Of a stretch of DNA of 64,000 nucleotides, positions 9,024-17,904 are shown in pieces; position 1 is the stretch's first letter; each line of letters begins with the position of its first letter. Source of the stretch: Pseudomonas putida W15Oct28. Its GTDB lineage: Bacteria > Pseudomonadota > Gammaproteobacteria > Pseudomonadales > Pseudomonadaceae. The position numbers were made by a program, and so were the translations under genes. The notes under the pieces were generated by a model, which worked only from the letters and a program-made list of their open reading frames with translations, searched no databases and was not told where the DNA came from. The stretch is from NCBI RefSeq assembly GCF_000708715.2, contig NZ_JENB01000024.1, positions 29,222-93,221 of the forward strand, read 5' to 3'.

Positions 9024-10295
9024 TCAGCAGGACCCCTGACCGCGCAGCTGACCGTCGCCGATCACTACGTACTTCTCGCACGTCAGGCCTTCGAGGCCGA
9101 CCGGGCCACGGGCATGCAGCTTGTCGGTGGAAATACCGATTTCCGCACCCAGCCCATACTCGAAACCGTCGGCGAAGCAGGTCGGGGCGTTGAGCATGAC
9201 CGACGCCGAGTCGACCTCGGCCATGAACTGGCGGGCTTCACCCTGGTGTTCGCTGATGATCGAGTCGGTGTGGTGCGAGCCATAGTGGTTGATGTGCTCG
9301 ATGGCCTGGTCCAGGCCATCGACGACGCGGATCGACAGGATCGCGTCCAGGTACTCGGTGTGCCAGTCGTCTTCAGTGGCCGGCTTGGCCTCGATCAGCG
9401 CGCGGGTGCGCTCGCAGCCCCGCAGCTCCACGCCCTTCTCCTGGAAGCGGCGGGCCATTTCCGGCAGGAAGCGCTCGGCCACTTGCTGGTCGACCAGCAG
9501 GGTTTCCATGGCGCCGCAGATGCCATAACGGTAGGTCTTGGCGTTGAAGGCGACGTTCCAGGCCTTGTCCAGGTCGGCATGCTGGCTGACATAGATGTGG
9601 CAGATGCCGTCCAGGTGCTTGATGACCGGCACGCGGGCATCGCGGCTGATGCGCTCGATCAGCCCACGGCCGCCACGCGGCACGATGACGTCAACAAATT
9701 GCGGCATGCTGATCAGCGCACCCACGGCTTCGCGGTCGGTAGTCTCGACCACCTGTACCACGGCGGCCGGCAGGCCCGCTGCGGCCAGGCCACGCTGGAT
9801 GCAGGTGGCGATGGCGCGGTTGGAGTGAATGGCTTCGGAGCCGCCACGCAGGATGGTCGCGTTACCCGACTTCAGGCACAGGCTGGCGGCATCGATGGTC
9901 ACGTTAGGGCGCGACTCGTAGATGATCCCGATCACCCCCAGCGGCGCGCGCATCTTGCCGACCTGAATACCGGATGGGCGGTAGCTCAGGTCGCGGATGG
10001 CACCGACCGGGTCCGGCAGGCTGGCTACCTGGCGCAGGCCGGTGATCATGCCGTCGATGCGCGCAGGGGTAAGCGCCAGGCGGTCGAGCAGCGCCGGCTC
10101 AAGGCCATTGGCGCGGCCGGCAGCCAGGTCCAGCTCGTTGGCGGCAGTCAGTTCGGCACGGGCAGCATCCAGCGCATCGGCAGCGGCTTGCAGGGCGCGG
10201 TTCTTCTGCGCGGTGCTGGCACGGCCGATCACCCGGGAAGCCTCACGGGCAGCGCGACCCAAACGGGTCATGTAGTCAAGAACGGACTCAGTCAT
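9024..10295 (-). CDS. proA: Gamma-glutamyl phosphate reductase
   Basis: This enzyme reduces gamma-glutamyl phosphate to glutamate semialdehyde with NADPH in proline synthesis. The 423 residues are full length for the aldehyde-dehydrogenase-like family. The catalytic cysteine lies in YRYGICGAMETLLV, and the conserved VIYESRPNVTIDAA and PRGGRGLIERI segments are present. It is the first gene of the minus-strand run, so the promoter should lie in 10296-10440, where a recognisable consensus could not be picked out with confidence. Confidence 0.96.
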   Translation of the reverse strand: MTESVLDYMTRLGRAAREASRVIGRASTAQKNRALQAAADALDAARAELTAANELDLAAGRANGLEPALLDRLALTPARIDGMITGLRQVASLPDPVGAIRDLSYRPSGIQVGKMRAPLGVIGIIYESRPNVTIDAASLCLKSGNATILRGGSEAIHSNRAIATCIQRGLAAAGLPAAVVQVVETTDREAVGALISMPQFVDVIVPRGGRGLIERISRDARVPVIKHLDGICHIYVSQHADLDKAWNVAFNAKTYRYGICGAMETLLVDQQVAERFLPEMARRFQEKGVELRGCERTRALIEAKPATEDDWHTEYLDAILSIRVVDGLDQAIEHINHYGSHHTDSIISEHQGEARQFMAEVDSASVMLNAPTCFADGFEYGLGAEIGISTDKLHARGPVGLEGLTCEKYVVIGDGQLRGQGSC

Positions 10296-10445
10296 GGGTT
10301 CGGTGTCTTGGCGAAGGGGAAATCGGCTGATTATAACTGCCGCGCAGGTGTACGCCCAGCGGCGGGTGGCGGATGGTAGAAAATGGCAGGGGCAATGTGT
10401 AGGAAAGATGTAACCAGGGTTATCGAAATTTCTTTCTCCTGTTGC

Positions 10446-10540
10446 GGCCCTTTCGCGGGCGCGCCCGCTCCCACAGGGATTTCACAAGGCCTGGGGCTAT
10501 GCAGTACCTGTGGGAGCGGGCATGCCCGCGAAGAGGCCGG
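10446..10540. repeat. REP pair between proA and mpg
   Basis: Inverted REP copies (TTTCGCGGGCGCGCCCGCTC and the complementary copy at 10507-10540). They occupy the middle of the 328-base gap between divergent proA and mpg. The rest of the gap shows no gene. Confidence 0.9.
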
Positions 10541-10623
10541 CACTGCCAAGATCACACTCGATTCAGCCTCGATTAAGCCATTCATTGCTATCATCCCCGC
10601 CTCCCCAGCCACGAACTGCCCGC

Positions 10624-11292
10624 ATGCCAGCCCTGCCCGACCGCTTTTTCGACCGTGATGCCCAGACCTTGGCCAAGGCCCTGCTGGGCAAGGTAATCCG
10701 CCATCGCCACGGCGACCTGTGGCTGGCTGCGCGCATCATCGAGACCGAGGCCTACTACCTCACCGACAAAGGCAGCCACGCCTCGCTCGGCTTCACCGAA
10801 AAGCGCAAGGCGCTGTTCCTCGATGGCGGGCACATCTACATGTACTACGCCCGTGGCGGCGACTCGCTGAACTTCAGTGCCCATGGCCCAGGTAACGCGG
10901 TGCTGATCAAGTCTGCCTATCCTTGGCAGGACGCCCGCTCAGGCCCGAACAGCCTGGCGCAGATGCAGTTGAACAACCCCGACGCCAGCGGCAGGCTGCG
11001 CCCGGATGAGCGCCTGTGCGCCGGCCAGACCCTGCTGTGCCGGGCCCTGGGCCTGAAAGTGCCCCACTGGGACGCCCAGCGCTTCGACGCCGAGCGGCTG
11101 TACGTGGAGGATTGCGGCAATGCTGTACCTCGGGTGATCCAGGCCGCGCGGCTGGGCATCCCGCACGGGCGCGACGAGCACCTGCCCTACCGCTTCGTCG
11201 ACGCCGAGTACGCCCGTTTCTGCACGCGGAACCCGTTACGTCGCGGCCAAGTCGAAGGCCGTGACTTCTTCATTCTCGAACAAGGAAGCTGA
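10624..11292 (+). CDS. mpg: DNA-3-methyladenine glycosylase (AAG/Mpg family)
   Basis: A base-excision repair glycosylase that removes alkylated purines. The ATG at 10624 begins MPALPDRFFDRDAQTLAKA, where family similarity starts, and gives 222 residues. An upstream in-frame start would run through the REP and is rejected. Conserved features include ARIIETEAYY (catalytic glutamate region), the SHASLGFTEKRKALF loop, and GGHIYMYYARGG. The stop is two bases before the DedA-PAP2 gene, so both form one transcription unit. Confidence 0.92.
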   Translation: MPALPDRFFDRDAQTLAKALLGKVIRHRHGDLWLAARIIETEAYYLTDKGSHASLGFTEKRKALFLDGGHIYMYYARGGDSLNFSAHGPGNAVLIKSAYPWQDARSGPNSLAQMQLNNPDASGRLRPDERLCAGQTLLCRALGLKVPHWDAQRFDAERLYVEDCGNAVPRVIQAARLGIPHGRDEHLPYRFVDAEYARFCTRNPLRRGQVEGRDFFILEQGS

Positions 11293-11294
11293 AC

Positions 11295-12611
11295 ATGGGC
11301 CAATGGCTCGACAGCCTGACCGGCTGGCTCAGCGCCAACCCGCAGTGGCTTGGCGTGGCGATATTTCTGGTGGCCTGCGTCGAATGCCTGGCCATTGCCG
11401 GCATCATCGTGCCTGGCACCGTGCTGCTGTTCGCCGTCGCGGTACTGGCCGGCAGCGGTGCCTTCAGCCTGGGCGAAACCCTGCTACTGGGTTTTCTCGG
11501 CGGCTTGCTGGGCGATGTCGTGTCGTACACGGTGGGCAAGTACTTCCACCAGAATATCCGGCGCCTGCCACTGCTACGCCATCACCCTGAGTGGATCGGC
11601 AGCGCCGAAACCTACTTTCAGCGTTACGGCATTGCCAGCCTGCTGGTGGGGCGCTTCATCGGCCCTTTGCGGCCAATGCTGCCAATGGTCGCCGGCATGT
11701 TCGACATGCCCCTGCCGCGCTTCATCGCCGTCAGCCTTGTAGCCGGGGCCGGCTGGTCGGTCGCCTACCTGCTGCCAGGCTGGGCTACCGGCGCGGCCAT
11801 GCGCCTGCCGCTGCCGGAGGGCTTCTGGCTGGATGCCGGCATCATCGCCGGCACCTTGGCCGTACTGATCGGCCTGAGCCTGAACAGCAGCCTGCGTGAC
11901 CAACGCCACGGCACCCGGCTGGTCGCCGGCCTGAGCTTCATCGCCCTGGCCGGGATATTCCTCGGCTGGCCGTACCTGCACGAATTCGACCAGGGGGTGA
12001 TGACGCTGGTGCAGGAGCACCGCAGCCAGGTCATCGATGGCGCCGTGGTGCTGGTGACCCGACTGGGTGATTTTCGTACCCAACTGTTTCTTGGCGGGCT
12101 GCTGACCGGCCTGTTGCTGCTTGCCCGCCAGTGGCGGCACGCATTTTTTGCTGCGGGCGCGCTGATGGGCACGGCGATCGCCAACGGTACGCTGAAATGG
12201 CTGTTCGCCCGGGCACGGCCGGAAGTGCTGACCGACCCGCTGACCAGCTACAGCATGCCCAGCGGGCACAGCTCGGCGTCGTTTGCGTTCTTCCTGGTGA
12301 TGGCAGTGCTGGCAGGGCGCGGACAGCCACCACGAATGCGCCTGACCTGGGTGATGCTGGGTTGTATTCCGGCGCTGTCGATTGCCCTGTCACGGGTTTA
12401 CCTGGGCGCACACTGGCCAACCGACATCCTCGCCGGGGCGCTGCTGGCGTGCTGTGTGTGTGCGCTTAGCCTGGCAGTGGTGCAGCGTAAGCAGACGCTG
12501 CCGGCCTTGCCGCAGCGTGCGTGGTGGCTGGTGTTGCCGGCATGTATTGCGCTGCTGGCGTTCTTTGCCATGCATGCGCTGCCTCAGGCTTTGCTCCGGT
12601 ACCAATATTGA
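11295..12611 (+). CDS. DedA-PAP2 fusion membrane protein
   Basis: An inner-membrane protein of 438 residues that joins two lipid-related domains. Residues about 1-200 are DedA/VTT type (EFLA-like VECLAIAGIIVPGTV, then GDVVSYTVGKYFH and FGRFIGPLRP-like VGRFIGPLRPMLP), a family linked to undecaprenyl-phosphate recycling. Residues about 225-420 are a PAP2 phosphatase with the three motifs KWLFARARP, PSGHSS and SRVYLGAHWPTD. The combination suggests dephosphorylation and flipping of an undecaprenyl or phospholipid phosphate, which is inference. It is coupled to mpg only by position. Confidence 0.9.
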   Translation: MGQWLDSLTGWLSANPQWLGVAIFLVACVECLAIAGIIVPGTVLLFAVAVLAGSGAFSLGETLLLGFLGGLLGDVVSYTVGKYFHQNIRRLPLLRHHPEWIGSAETYFQRYGIASLLVGRFIGPLRPMLPMVAGMFDMPLPRFIAVSLVAGAGWSVAYLLPGWATGAAMRLPLPEGFWLDAGIIAGTLAVLIGLSLNSSLRDQRHGTRLVAGLSFIALAGIFLGWPYLHEFDQGVMTLVQEHRSQVIDGAVVLVTRLGDFRTQLFLGGLLTGLLLLARQWRHAFFAAGALMGTAIANGTLKWLFARARPEVLTDPLTSYSMPSGHSSASFAFFLVMAVLAGRGQPPRMRLTWVMLGCIPALSIALSRVYLGAHWPTDILAGALLACCVCALSLAVVQRKQTLPALPQRAWWLVLPACIALLAFFAMHALPQALLRYQY

Positions 12612-12643
12612 TGTCGCCTGCCCCAAACGGGCATCACGATCCG

Positions 12644-12759
12644 TGTAGGAGCGGCCTTGCGTCGCGATGGGCCGCACAGCGGCCCCGACAATTTGTGCAG
12701 CGCTGCTGAAATTATGGGGCTGCTTTGCAGCCCATCGCGACACAAGGCCGCTCCTACAA
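12644..12759. repeat. Repeat pair (GTAGGAGCGGCCTTG-type) after DedA-PAP2 gene
   Basis: Inverted copies of the second repeat type of this genome (GTAGGAGCGGCCTTGCGTCG, followed by a GGGCCGC/GCGGCCC hairpin), facing the complementary copy ending at 12759. It lies between convergent genes and may end transcription from both sides. Confidence 0.88.
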
Positions 12760-12785
12760 AAGCCGTGCGGAATGCAGGTAAGCCA

Positions 12786-13376
12786 TCAGGCAAACAGCTC
12801 ACCCTGAATCCGCTCCAGCAATTTCTGGATCTCGCCCAACCGCTGCTGCGGCGAGTCGAGGGTCAGCAGGTCCAGCTTGTCTTCTTCCATGAACGGCAGC
12901 AGGTACGCCAGCTGATTGGCCAGTGCCTGGCGCCCGTCCACCGGGCGCGGCATGTCCAGCGCCTCGACCATCGGGTGCTCGCCTAGCGCCACCAGCAGCG
13001 CCAGCAGGTCGTCATCGGCCTCGAGCAACGGGCTGTCCGCCTGCTCCGGTAGCCATTGCACCTGCCCCACCAGCAACTGGTCCTTCTGCACCTCGGTGCT
13101 TTCCAGGTTGAAGCGCCGTACGCCTTCGACGCGAATACCCAGCAAACCGTTATCCTGCTGCACGAAGTCGCGGATCACCGCTTCGCAACCGATCGACGCG
13201 ACCATTGGTGGCGCCTTGCCAACCTGCTCGCCCTCCAGGATGCAGACCACCCCAAAGCCTTCGCCCTGCTTCATGCAGCGCCCGATCATGTCCAGGTAGC
13301 GTGCCTCGAAAATCTGCAAATCGAGAAAGCAACCCGGGAACAGCACGGTATTGAGCGGAAACAGCGGTAGTGTCAT
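12786..13376 (-). CDS. LON substrate-binding (N-terminal) domain protein
   Basis: A cytoplasmic protein of 196 residues consisting of a LonN domain without the ATPase or protease parts. The opening TLPLFPLNTVLFPGC and the IFEARYLDMIGRC motif are diagnostic of the family. The ATG at 13374-13376 has a GAGGAA site upstream; a GTG one codon earlier is the alternative. The biological role of stand-alone LonN proteins is not settled. It follows lrgB by nine bases and probably shares its transcript. Confidence 0.9.
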   Translation of the reverse strand: MTLPLFPLNTVLFPGCFLDLQIFEARYLDMIGRCMKQGEGFGVVCILEGEQVGKAPPMVASIGCEAVIRDFVQQDNGLLGIRVEGVRRFNLESTEVQKDQLLVGQVQWLPEQADSPLLEADDDLLALLVALGEHPMVEALDMPRPVDGRQALANQLAYLLPFMEEDKLDLLTLDSPQQRLGEIQKLLERIQGELFA

Positions 13377-13385
13377 CACAATTCC

Positions 13386-14102
13386 TCAAGCCACCAGGCT
13401 GACTGCCAGCGGCAGGAACACTGCCGTGGCTACCCCCATCAAGCTCATCGCCAGCGCGGCAAAAGCGCCGCATTCGTCACCTTCCTGCAGGGCGACCGAA
13501 GTACCCACCGCATGCGCGGTCACACCCAGCGACATGCCGCGCGCCTCCGGGCTGTGCACGCCAAAGCGACTCAGCAGCGCCGGGCCGAAGATCGCGCCGA
13601 TCACCCCGGTGATCAGTACGAACACTGCCGCCAGGGCCGCCACACCGCCAATCTGCTCTGCCACCAGCATGGCGATTGGCGAGGTCACCGACTTGGGTGC
13701 CATGGTCATCAGGATCATGTGTTCTGCACCGAACCACCAGCCTAGCAACAGGCAGCAGAGCGTGGCGAACAGGCCCCCGATTACCAGCGTAGTAAATGTG
13801 GGCCAGAACAGCTGCCGGATACGCCGCAAGTTGAGATAGAGCGGCACAGCCAGCGCCACGGTGGCGGGGCCCAGCAGGATGTTCATGATTTCGGTGCTCT
13901 TGCGGTACTCGCTGTACTCGATGCCGCACAGCAGCAGCACGCCGATTACCAGCAACATCGACACCAATACCGGCTGCAGGAAGATCCAGCGGGTTTTCTC
14001 GTAGGCCGCCAGCACCACCTGGTACGCACCGAGCGTGATACCGATACCGAACAAAGGATGGTGCACCACGGCATCCAGCGCGCCTTGCCAATCGAGCATC
14101 AT
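13386..14102 (-). CDS. lrgB: LrgB/CidB-family membrane protein
   Basis: A polytopic inner-membrane protein of 238 residues of the LrgB family, partner of the holin-like LrgA. Conserved features include the GLLLLCGIEY-like VLLLCGIEYSEY, MAPKSVTSPIAMLVAEQIGG and AHAVGTSVALQEGDECGAFAAL. The start overlaps the lrgA stop (ATGA). In other bacteria LrgAB-type pairs are linked to control of murein hydrolase activity, cell death or pyruvate uptake; which applies here cannot be decided from sequence. Confidence 0.92.
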   Translation of the reverse strand: MMLDWQGALDAVVHHPLFGIGITLGAYQVVLAAYEKTRWIFLQPVLVSMLLVIGVLLLCGIEYSEYRKSTEIMNILLGPATVALAVPLYLNLRRIRQLFWPTFTTLVIGGLFATLCCLLLGWWFGAEHMILMTMAPKSVTSPIAMLVAEQIGGVAALAAVFVLITGVIGAIFGPALLSRFGVHSPEARGMSLGVTAHAVGTSVALQEGDECGAFAALAMSLMGVATAVFLPLAVSLVA

Positions 14103-14461
14103 GGCTGCTCCTCGCGCTTGCCCTGGCGATGGATGAGTTTTTGCATCAGCACACCGACAAACACCAGCGTCACCAGGCAGGAAATCAGCAGGGCACCAGC
14201 AATCGCCCAGAAGTCGGCGGCGATGTCCTTGGCGTATACCATCACCCCCACTGCCGGCGGCACCAGCAACAGCGGCAGGTAGCGCAGCAGGCTGCTGGCC
14301 GCCTCGTTCAGCGGCTTGCCCACCTCACCGCGGGCCATGAGGAAGAACAACAGCAGCACCAGGCCGATGATCGGCCCCGGCAGAAACGGCACCAACAGGT
14401 GATTGATCGCCGTCCCCAGCAGCTGGAACAGGACCAGCCAGGTCAAACCACGCAACAGCAT
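14099..14461 (-). CDS. lrgA: LrgA/CidA-family holin-like protein
   Basis: A small membrane protein of 120 residues with four hydrophobic segments and the family motif LPGPIIGLVLLLFFL. A GAGGGAG ribosome-binding site sits six bases before the ATG at 14459-14461 and directly touches the ATG at 14467, so the downstream start is preferred. It overlaps lrgB by four bases. The expected promoter lies in the short divergent region toward phaJ4 (14468-14604). Confidence 0.88.
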   Translation of the reverse strand: MLLRGLTWLVLFQLLGTAINHLLVPFLPGPIIGLVLLLFFLMARGEVGKPLNEAASSLLRYLPLLLVPPAVGVMVYAKDIAADFWAIAGALLISCLVTLVFVGVLMQKLIHRQGKREEQP

Positions 14462-14604
14462 AAGCATCTCCCTCGGGCATGGCCGCCATTATAAGCACGC
14501 ACAGCTATATACCGATATTCGCCGAAAAGCAGACAACTTGACTGAAACGGTTCGCCGTGCTGATCTTGCACTTTCGTACCAACTGACAACCTGGAGAGTC
14601 CGCG

Positions 14605-15060
14605 ATGCCCTATGTACCGGTTACAGAGCTTTCGCAATACGTTGGTAAGGAACTGGGCCGCTCCGCCTGGCTGAAAATCGACCAGCAGCGCATCAACCTG
14701 TTCGCCGAGGCGACGGGCGATTTCCAATACATCCATGTCGACCCTGAAAAGGCGGCGAAAACCCCGTTTGGCGGCACGATCGCCCACGGCTTCCTGACAT
14801 TGTCACTGATCCCCAAGCTGATCGAGGACATCCTGGTCCTGCCAGAAGGGCTGAAGATGGTGGTGAACTACGGACTGGACAGCGTGCGGTTCATCCAGCC
14901 GGTCAAGGTCGACAGCCAGGTCAGGCTGAAGGTGGACCTGGCCGAGGTGGTGGAGAAGAAGCCGGGGCAATGGTTGCTCAAGGCGATTGCCACGCTGGAG
15001 ATCGAAGGGGAAGAGAAGCCTGCTTATATAGCTGAGTCGCTGTCGCTCTGTTTCGTCTGA
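14605..15060 (+). CDS. phaJ4: (R)-specific enoyl-CoA hydratase, MaoC/PhaJ4 type
   Basis: A hot-dog-fold hydratase of 151 residues that forms (R)-3-hydroxyacyl-CoA from trans-2-enoyl-CoA, linking beta-oxidation to polyhydroxyalkanoate synthesis. The hydratase 2 motif is visible as FAEATGDFQYIHVDP with Asp39 and His44 in the catalytic positions, followed by TIAHGFLTLSLIP. A GGAGAG site precedes the ATG. The opening MPYVPVTEL closely matches my memory of the P. aeruginosa PhaJ4 protein, and the genomic position beside lrgAB is the same. Confidence 0.9.
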   Translation: MPYVPVTELSQYVGKELGRSAWLKIDQQRINLFAEATGDFQYIHVDPEKAAKTPFGGTIAHGFLTLSLIPKLIEDILVLPEGLKMVVNYGLDSVRFIQPVKVDSQVRLKVDLAEVVEKKPGQWLLKAIATLEIEGEEKPAYIAESLSLCFV

Positions 15061-15076
15061 TACACCACGATCTCTA

Positions 15077-15190
15077 TGGGAGCGGCCTTGCGTCGCGATT
15101 GGGCTGCGGAGCAGCCCCAGGTCTCTGCACCCTGCCGAAATTGCCGGGGCCGCTCCGCGGCCCTTTCGCGACACAAGGCCGCTCCCACAG
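15077..15190. repeat. Repeat pair (GAGCGGCCTTG-type) after phaJ4
   Basis: Inverted copies of the GAGCGGCCTTG(C/T)GTCGCGA repeat with internal GGGCTGC/GCAGCCC and GGGGCCGC/GCGGCCC hairpins. It occupies the first part of the 390-base gap between phaJ4 and prmA. Confidence 0.88.
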
Positions 15191-15258
15191 GGTCCATCTC
15201 TGGTCTTCTCTACAAACCCCCCGCACTCGCGTAAACTGCCAGCCTTCGCGCAGCCTAG

Positions 15259-15412
15259 GGTTTGTACGAAAAGTCGCCGAGCGGCGATCAGGCAAGGCGA
15301 AAACAGGCGAGGAACGGTCGGAGTCGCGCTCGACTTTACGGGTTGTAAATGAGCATTCCGAGCCTGTTTTCAACGCAGCATGATCGTCGCGCAGGCACTT
15401 TTTGTACAAAGC
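15259..15412. mobile_element. MITE-like element with CTAG target duplication
   Basis: A 154-bp non-coding element bounded by inverted ends GGTTTGTACGAAAAGT and the complement of ACTTTTTGTACAAAGC. Flanking both ends is CTAG (15255-15258 and 15413-15416), a likely 4-bp target duplication. Much of the interior is an imperfect palindrome: CGATCA, GAAAACAGGC and GGAA recur in inverted order in the two halves. No open frame belongs to it. The YTAR-like target is reminiscent of the IS5 group, but the parent element is not identified. Confidence 0.72.
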
Positions 15413-15450
15413 CTAGGGCTGCCCCTGTCGATTTACCAAAGGTGCCCGCC

Positions 15451-16329
15451 ATGCCCTGGCTGCAAGTACGCCTGGCCATCAGCCCGGAACAAGCCGAAAC
15501 CTACGAAGATGCCCTGCTCGAAGTAGGCGCCGTCTCGGTCACGTTCATGGACGCCGAAGATCAACCGATCTTCGAGCCAGACCTCAACACCACCCCGCTG
15601 TGGTCGCACACCCACCTGCTGGCACTGTTCGAGGCCGATGCCGAGCCTGAGCAGGTGTTTGCCCACCTGCGCCTGCTGACCGGCGCCGAGCTGCCACAGC
15701 ACCAGGCCGAGGTGATCGAGGACCAGGACTGGGAGCGCAGCTGGATGGACAACTTCCAGCCCATGCGTTTCGGCCGCCGCCTGTGGATCGTGCCAAGCTG
15801 GCACGAGGCCCCGGAAAAGGACGCCGTCAACCTGCTGCTGGACCCGGGCCTGGCCTTCGGCACCGGCACCCACCCGACCACCGCCCTGTGCCTGGAATGG
15901 CTCGACGGCCAGCAACTCGAAGGTACCCAGGTGCTGGACTTCGGCTGCGGTTCGGGCATCCTGGCCATCGCCTCGCTGCTGCTGGGGGCCCGTGAAGCGG
16001 TCGGTACCGACATCGACGTGCAGGCCATCGAGGCTTCTCGCGACAATGCCCAGCGCAACGGCATCGCCGATGAAAAGCTGGCGCTTTACCTGCCCGAGCA
16101 CATGCCGGCCATGCAGGCCGACGTGCTGGTCGCCAACATCCTCGCAGGCCCCCTGGTGTCGCTGGCGCCGCAGTTGTCCGGCCTGGTTCGCCCAGGTGGC
16201 CTGCTGGCGCTGTCCGGCATTCTGGCCGAACAGGGCGAGGACGTGGCTGCGGCCTACGCCGCCGACTTCGAGCTGGACCCGATCGTCGTCCGCGACGGCT
16301 GGGTGCGCATCAGTGGTCGCCGCCGCTAA
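15451..16329 (+). CDS. prmA: Ribosomal protein L11 methyltransferase
   Basis: A SAM-dependent methyltransferase that trimethylates ribosomal protein L11. The ATG at 15451 (MPWLQVRLAISPEQAE) gives 292 residues, the normal size; a longer frame upstream would run into the MITE-like element. The N-terminal substrate-recognition domain is followed by the SAM motif LDFGCGSGILAIA and VLVANILAGPL, the NI(L)xxPL catalytic-type motif of the family. Confidence 0.95.
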   Translation: MPWLQVRLAISPEQAETYEDALLEVGAVSVTFMDAEDQPIFEPDLNTTPLWSHTHLLALFEADAEPEQVFAHLRLLTGAELPQHQAEVIEDQDWERSWMDNFQPMRFGRRLWIVPSWHEAPEKDAVNLLLDPGLAFGTGTHPTTALCLEWLDGQQLEGTQVLDFGCGSGILAIASLLLGAREAVGTDIDVQAIEASRDNAQRNGIADEKLALYLPEHMPAMQADVLVANILAGPLVSLAPQLSGLVRPGGLLALSGILAEQGEDVAAAYAADFELDPIVVRDGWVRISGRRR

Positions 16330-16371
16330 GCGGGCCTAGAATATCTTTCTGCACAGCTCCCGGATTGCCGC

Positions 16372-17730
16372 ATGACCGACAGTTTCGTCACCCAGTGCCC
16401 GCATTGCCAGACCAGCTTTCGCGTCACCCACCACCAGTTGAGCGTGGCCCGCGGCGTGGTGCGCTGCGGCCATTGCCTGCAGGTGTTCAATGCCGCCAAG
16501 CAACTGCTGGAGCAGAACCGTGCCAGCGAACCTGAGGTACCGGTACCGGTGCCTGTGCCTGCGGCGCCTGCCGAGCCAGTGGCAGAGCCGGCGATTACGC
16601 CCGAGCCTGTCACCCGCGAGCGCAGCATCACGCCTGACGAGGACTGGGCGCTGACCGCCCAGGCGCTGGACGCACTCGACCTCGACCAGGAACTGGCACG
16701 CCTGGAGCGCCGCGGCCAACCGGCCCCGGCACGCCCCGCCAACCTGGATGACGGGCTGCAGGCGCGGCGTGACGAACTGCACCCGGACGAGCATGCGGAC
16801 GACCTGTTCGGCAACGCCACCGATGAGCCTTTCGAGCCGCAAACGCCAGCAGAACCTGCCCCGGTGCTGCTGGCGCCAGAACCCCTGGAGCTGGACCTGG
16901 AGCCTGCACCCGGTGAGCGCACCGAGCCGACCCTGGGCAGTAACCTTGACCTGGGCATCGATGACGAGCCGCCCGTACACCGCGCAGCCGAAATCGACGA
17001 CCAGCCCACATTCAGCGAAGCGCTACGCGCCAGCGATGACGAAATCCCGGAAAAAGGCCTGAGCGCCCGCGACGATGAACCGCTGGCGCTGCACCTGTCG
17101 GCGCGCGACGGCGAGCCTGTCGAGCCGCTGCCGGGTGAGCGCCTGGAGCCAGGCCTTGCCAGCAAGCCCGAGCGCACGGCGCGCAAGGAACCGCTGGTCG
17201 ATGTGGTTGACGACCCGCTGCAGCTGGGCTGGGAAAAACCCGCGCCCAACTGGGGCAAGCGCCTGCTGTGGGGCTTCCTGACCCTGCTGGCCGCTGGCCT
17301 GCTGGCGTTCCAGTATGTGTGGTTCCACTTCGACGAAATGGCCCGCCAGGACCAGTACCGGCCGATCTTCCAGCAAATCTGCCCGATTATCGGGTGCCAG
17401 GTACCGACCCGCGTCGATATCGCAAGAATCAAGAGCAGCAACCTGGTGGTGCGCAGCCACCCGGACTTCAAAGGCGCACTGATCGTCGATGCGATCATCT
17501 ACAACCGTGCGCCGTTCGCCCAGCCGTTCCCGCTGCTGGAACTGCGCTTTGCCGACCTCAATGGCCAGCTGATCGCCAGCCGGCGCTTCAAGCCCAGCGA
17601 GTACCTGTCTGGCGAGTTGGCCGGGCGTGGCGACATGCCAAGCCAGACGCCGATCCATATCGCCCTGGACATCCTCGACCCGGGGCCGAAGGCCGTGAAC
17701 TACAGCCTCAGCTTCCGTTCGCCGGAGTAA
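16372..17730 (+). CDS. Zinc-ribbon / DUF3426 single-pass membrane protein
   Basis: A protein of 452 residues of unknown function. Residues 9-38 form an MJ0042-type zinc ribbon (CPHC and CGHC pairs). Residues about 50-290 are acidic, proline-rich and low in complexity, with internal near-repeats such as LSARDDEPLALH and LSARDGEPVEPL. One transmembrane helix follows at about 303-322. The C-terminal DUF3426 domain is about 330-452 (QICPIIGCQVP onward), probably periplasmic. The CPHC at the N-terminus is therefore likely cytoplasmic. It is commonly found next to prmA and dusB-fis. Confidence 0.88.
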   Translation: MTDSFVTQCPHCQTSFRVTHHQLSVARGVVRCGHCLQVFNAAKQLLEQNRASEPEVPVPVPVPAAPAEPVAEPAITPEPVTRERSITPDEDWALTAQALDALDLDQELARLERRGQPAPARPANLDDGLQARRDELHPDEHADDLFGNATDEPFEPQTPAEPAPVLLAPEPLELDLEPAPGERTEPTLGSNLDLGIDDEPPVHRAAEIDDQPTFSEALRASDDEIPEKGLSARDDEPLALHLSARDGEPVEPLPGERLEPGLASKPERTARKEPLVDVVDDPLQLGWEKPAPNWGKRLLWGFLTLLAAGLLAFQYVWFHFDEMARQDQYRPIFQQICPIIGCQVPTRVDIARIKSSNLVVRSHPDFKGALIVDAIIYNRAPFAQPFPLLELRFADLNGQLIASRRFKPSEYLSGELAGRGDMPSQTPIHIALDILDPGPKAVNYSLSFRSPE

Positions 17731-17744
17731 GCAGCAGGCCTGCC

Positions 17745-17763
17745 GGGGGCGCATTGCGCCCCC
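17745..17763 (+). terminator. Hairpin after DUF3426 gene
   Basis: A perfect 8-bp GC stem (GGGGGCGC/GCGCCCCC) with a three-base ATT loop, 14 bases after the stop codon. No T-tract follows, so it may act as a transcript end-stabiliser rather than a strong intrinsic terminator. Confidence 0.5.
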
Positions 17764-17904
17764 GAGCCCTCACGCATACCAAATGTCATAAGCCGACAAC
17801 TGTTCAGATTTTATCCAAATCCATCTTTATCCGGTCACCGAGAGCGGGTATCATGCCCACCCTTTTTCGAACTCCAAGATTCGGCCCCACAACAGGGATC
17901 ACCT

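Noticed and set aside
8766..10379. 537-codon plus-strand frame opposite nadD/proA
   Set aside because: It overlaps two well-identified genes and shows only shadow-frame composition.
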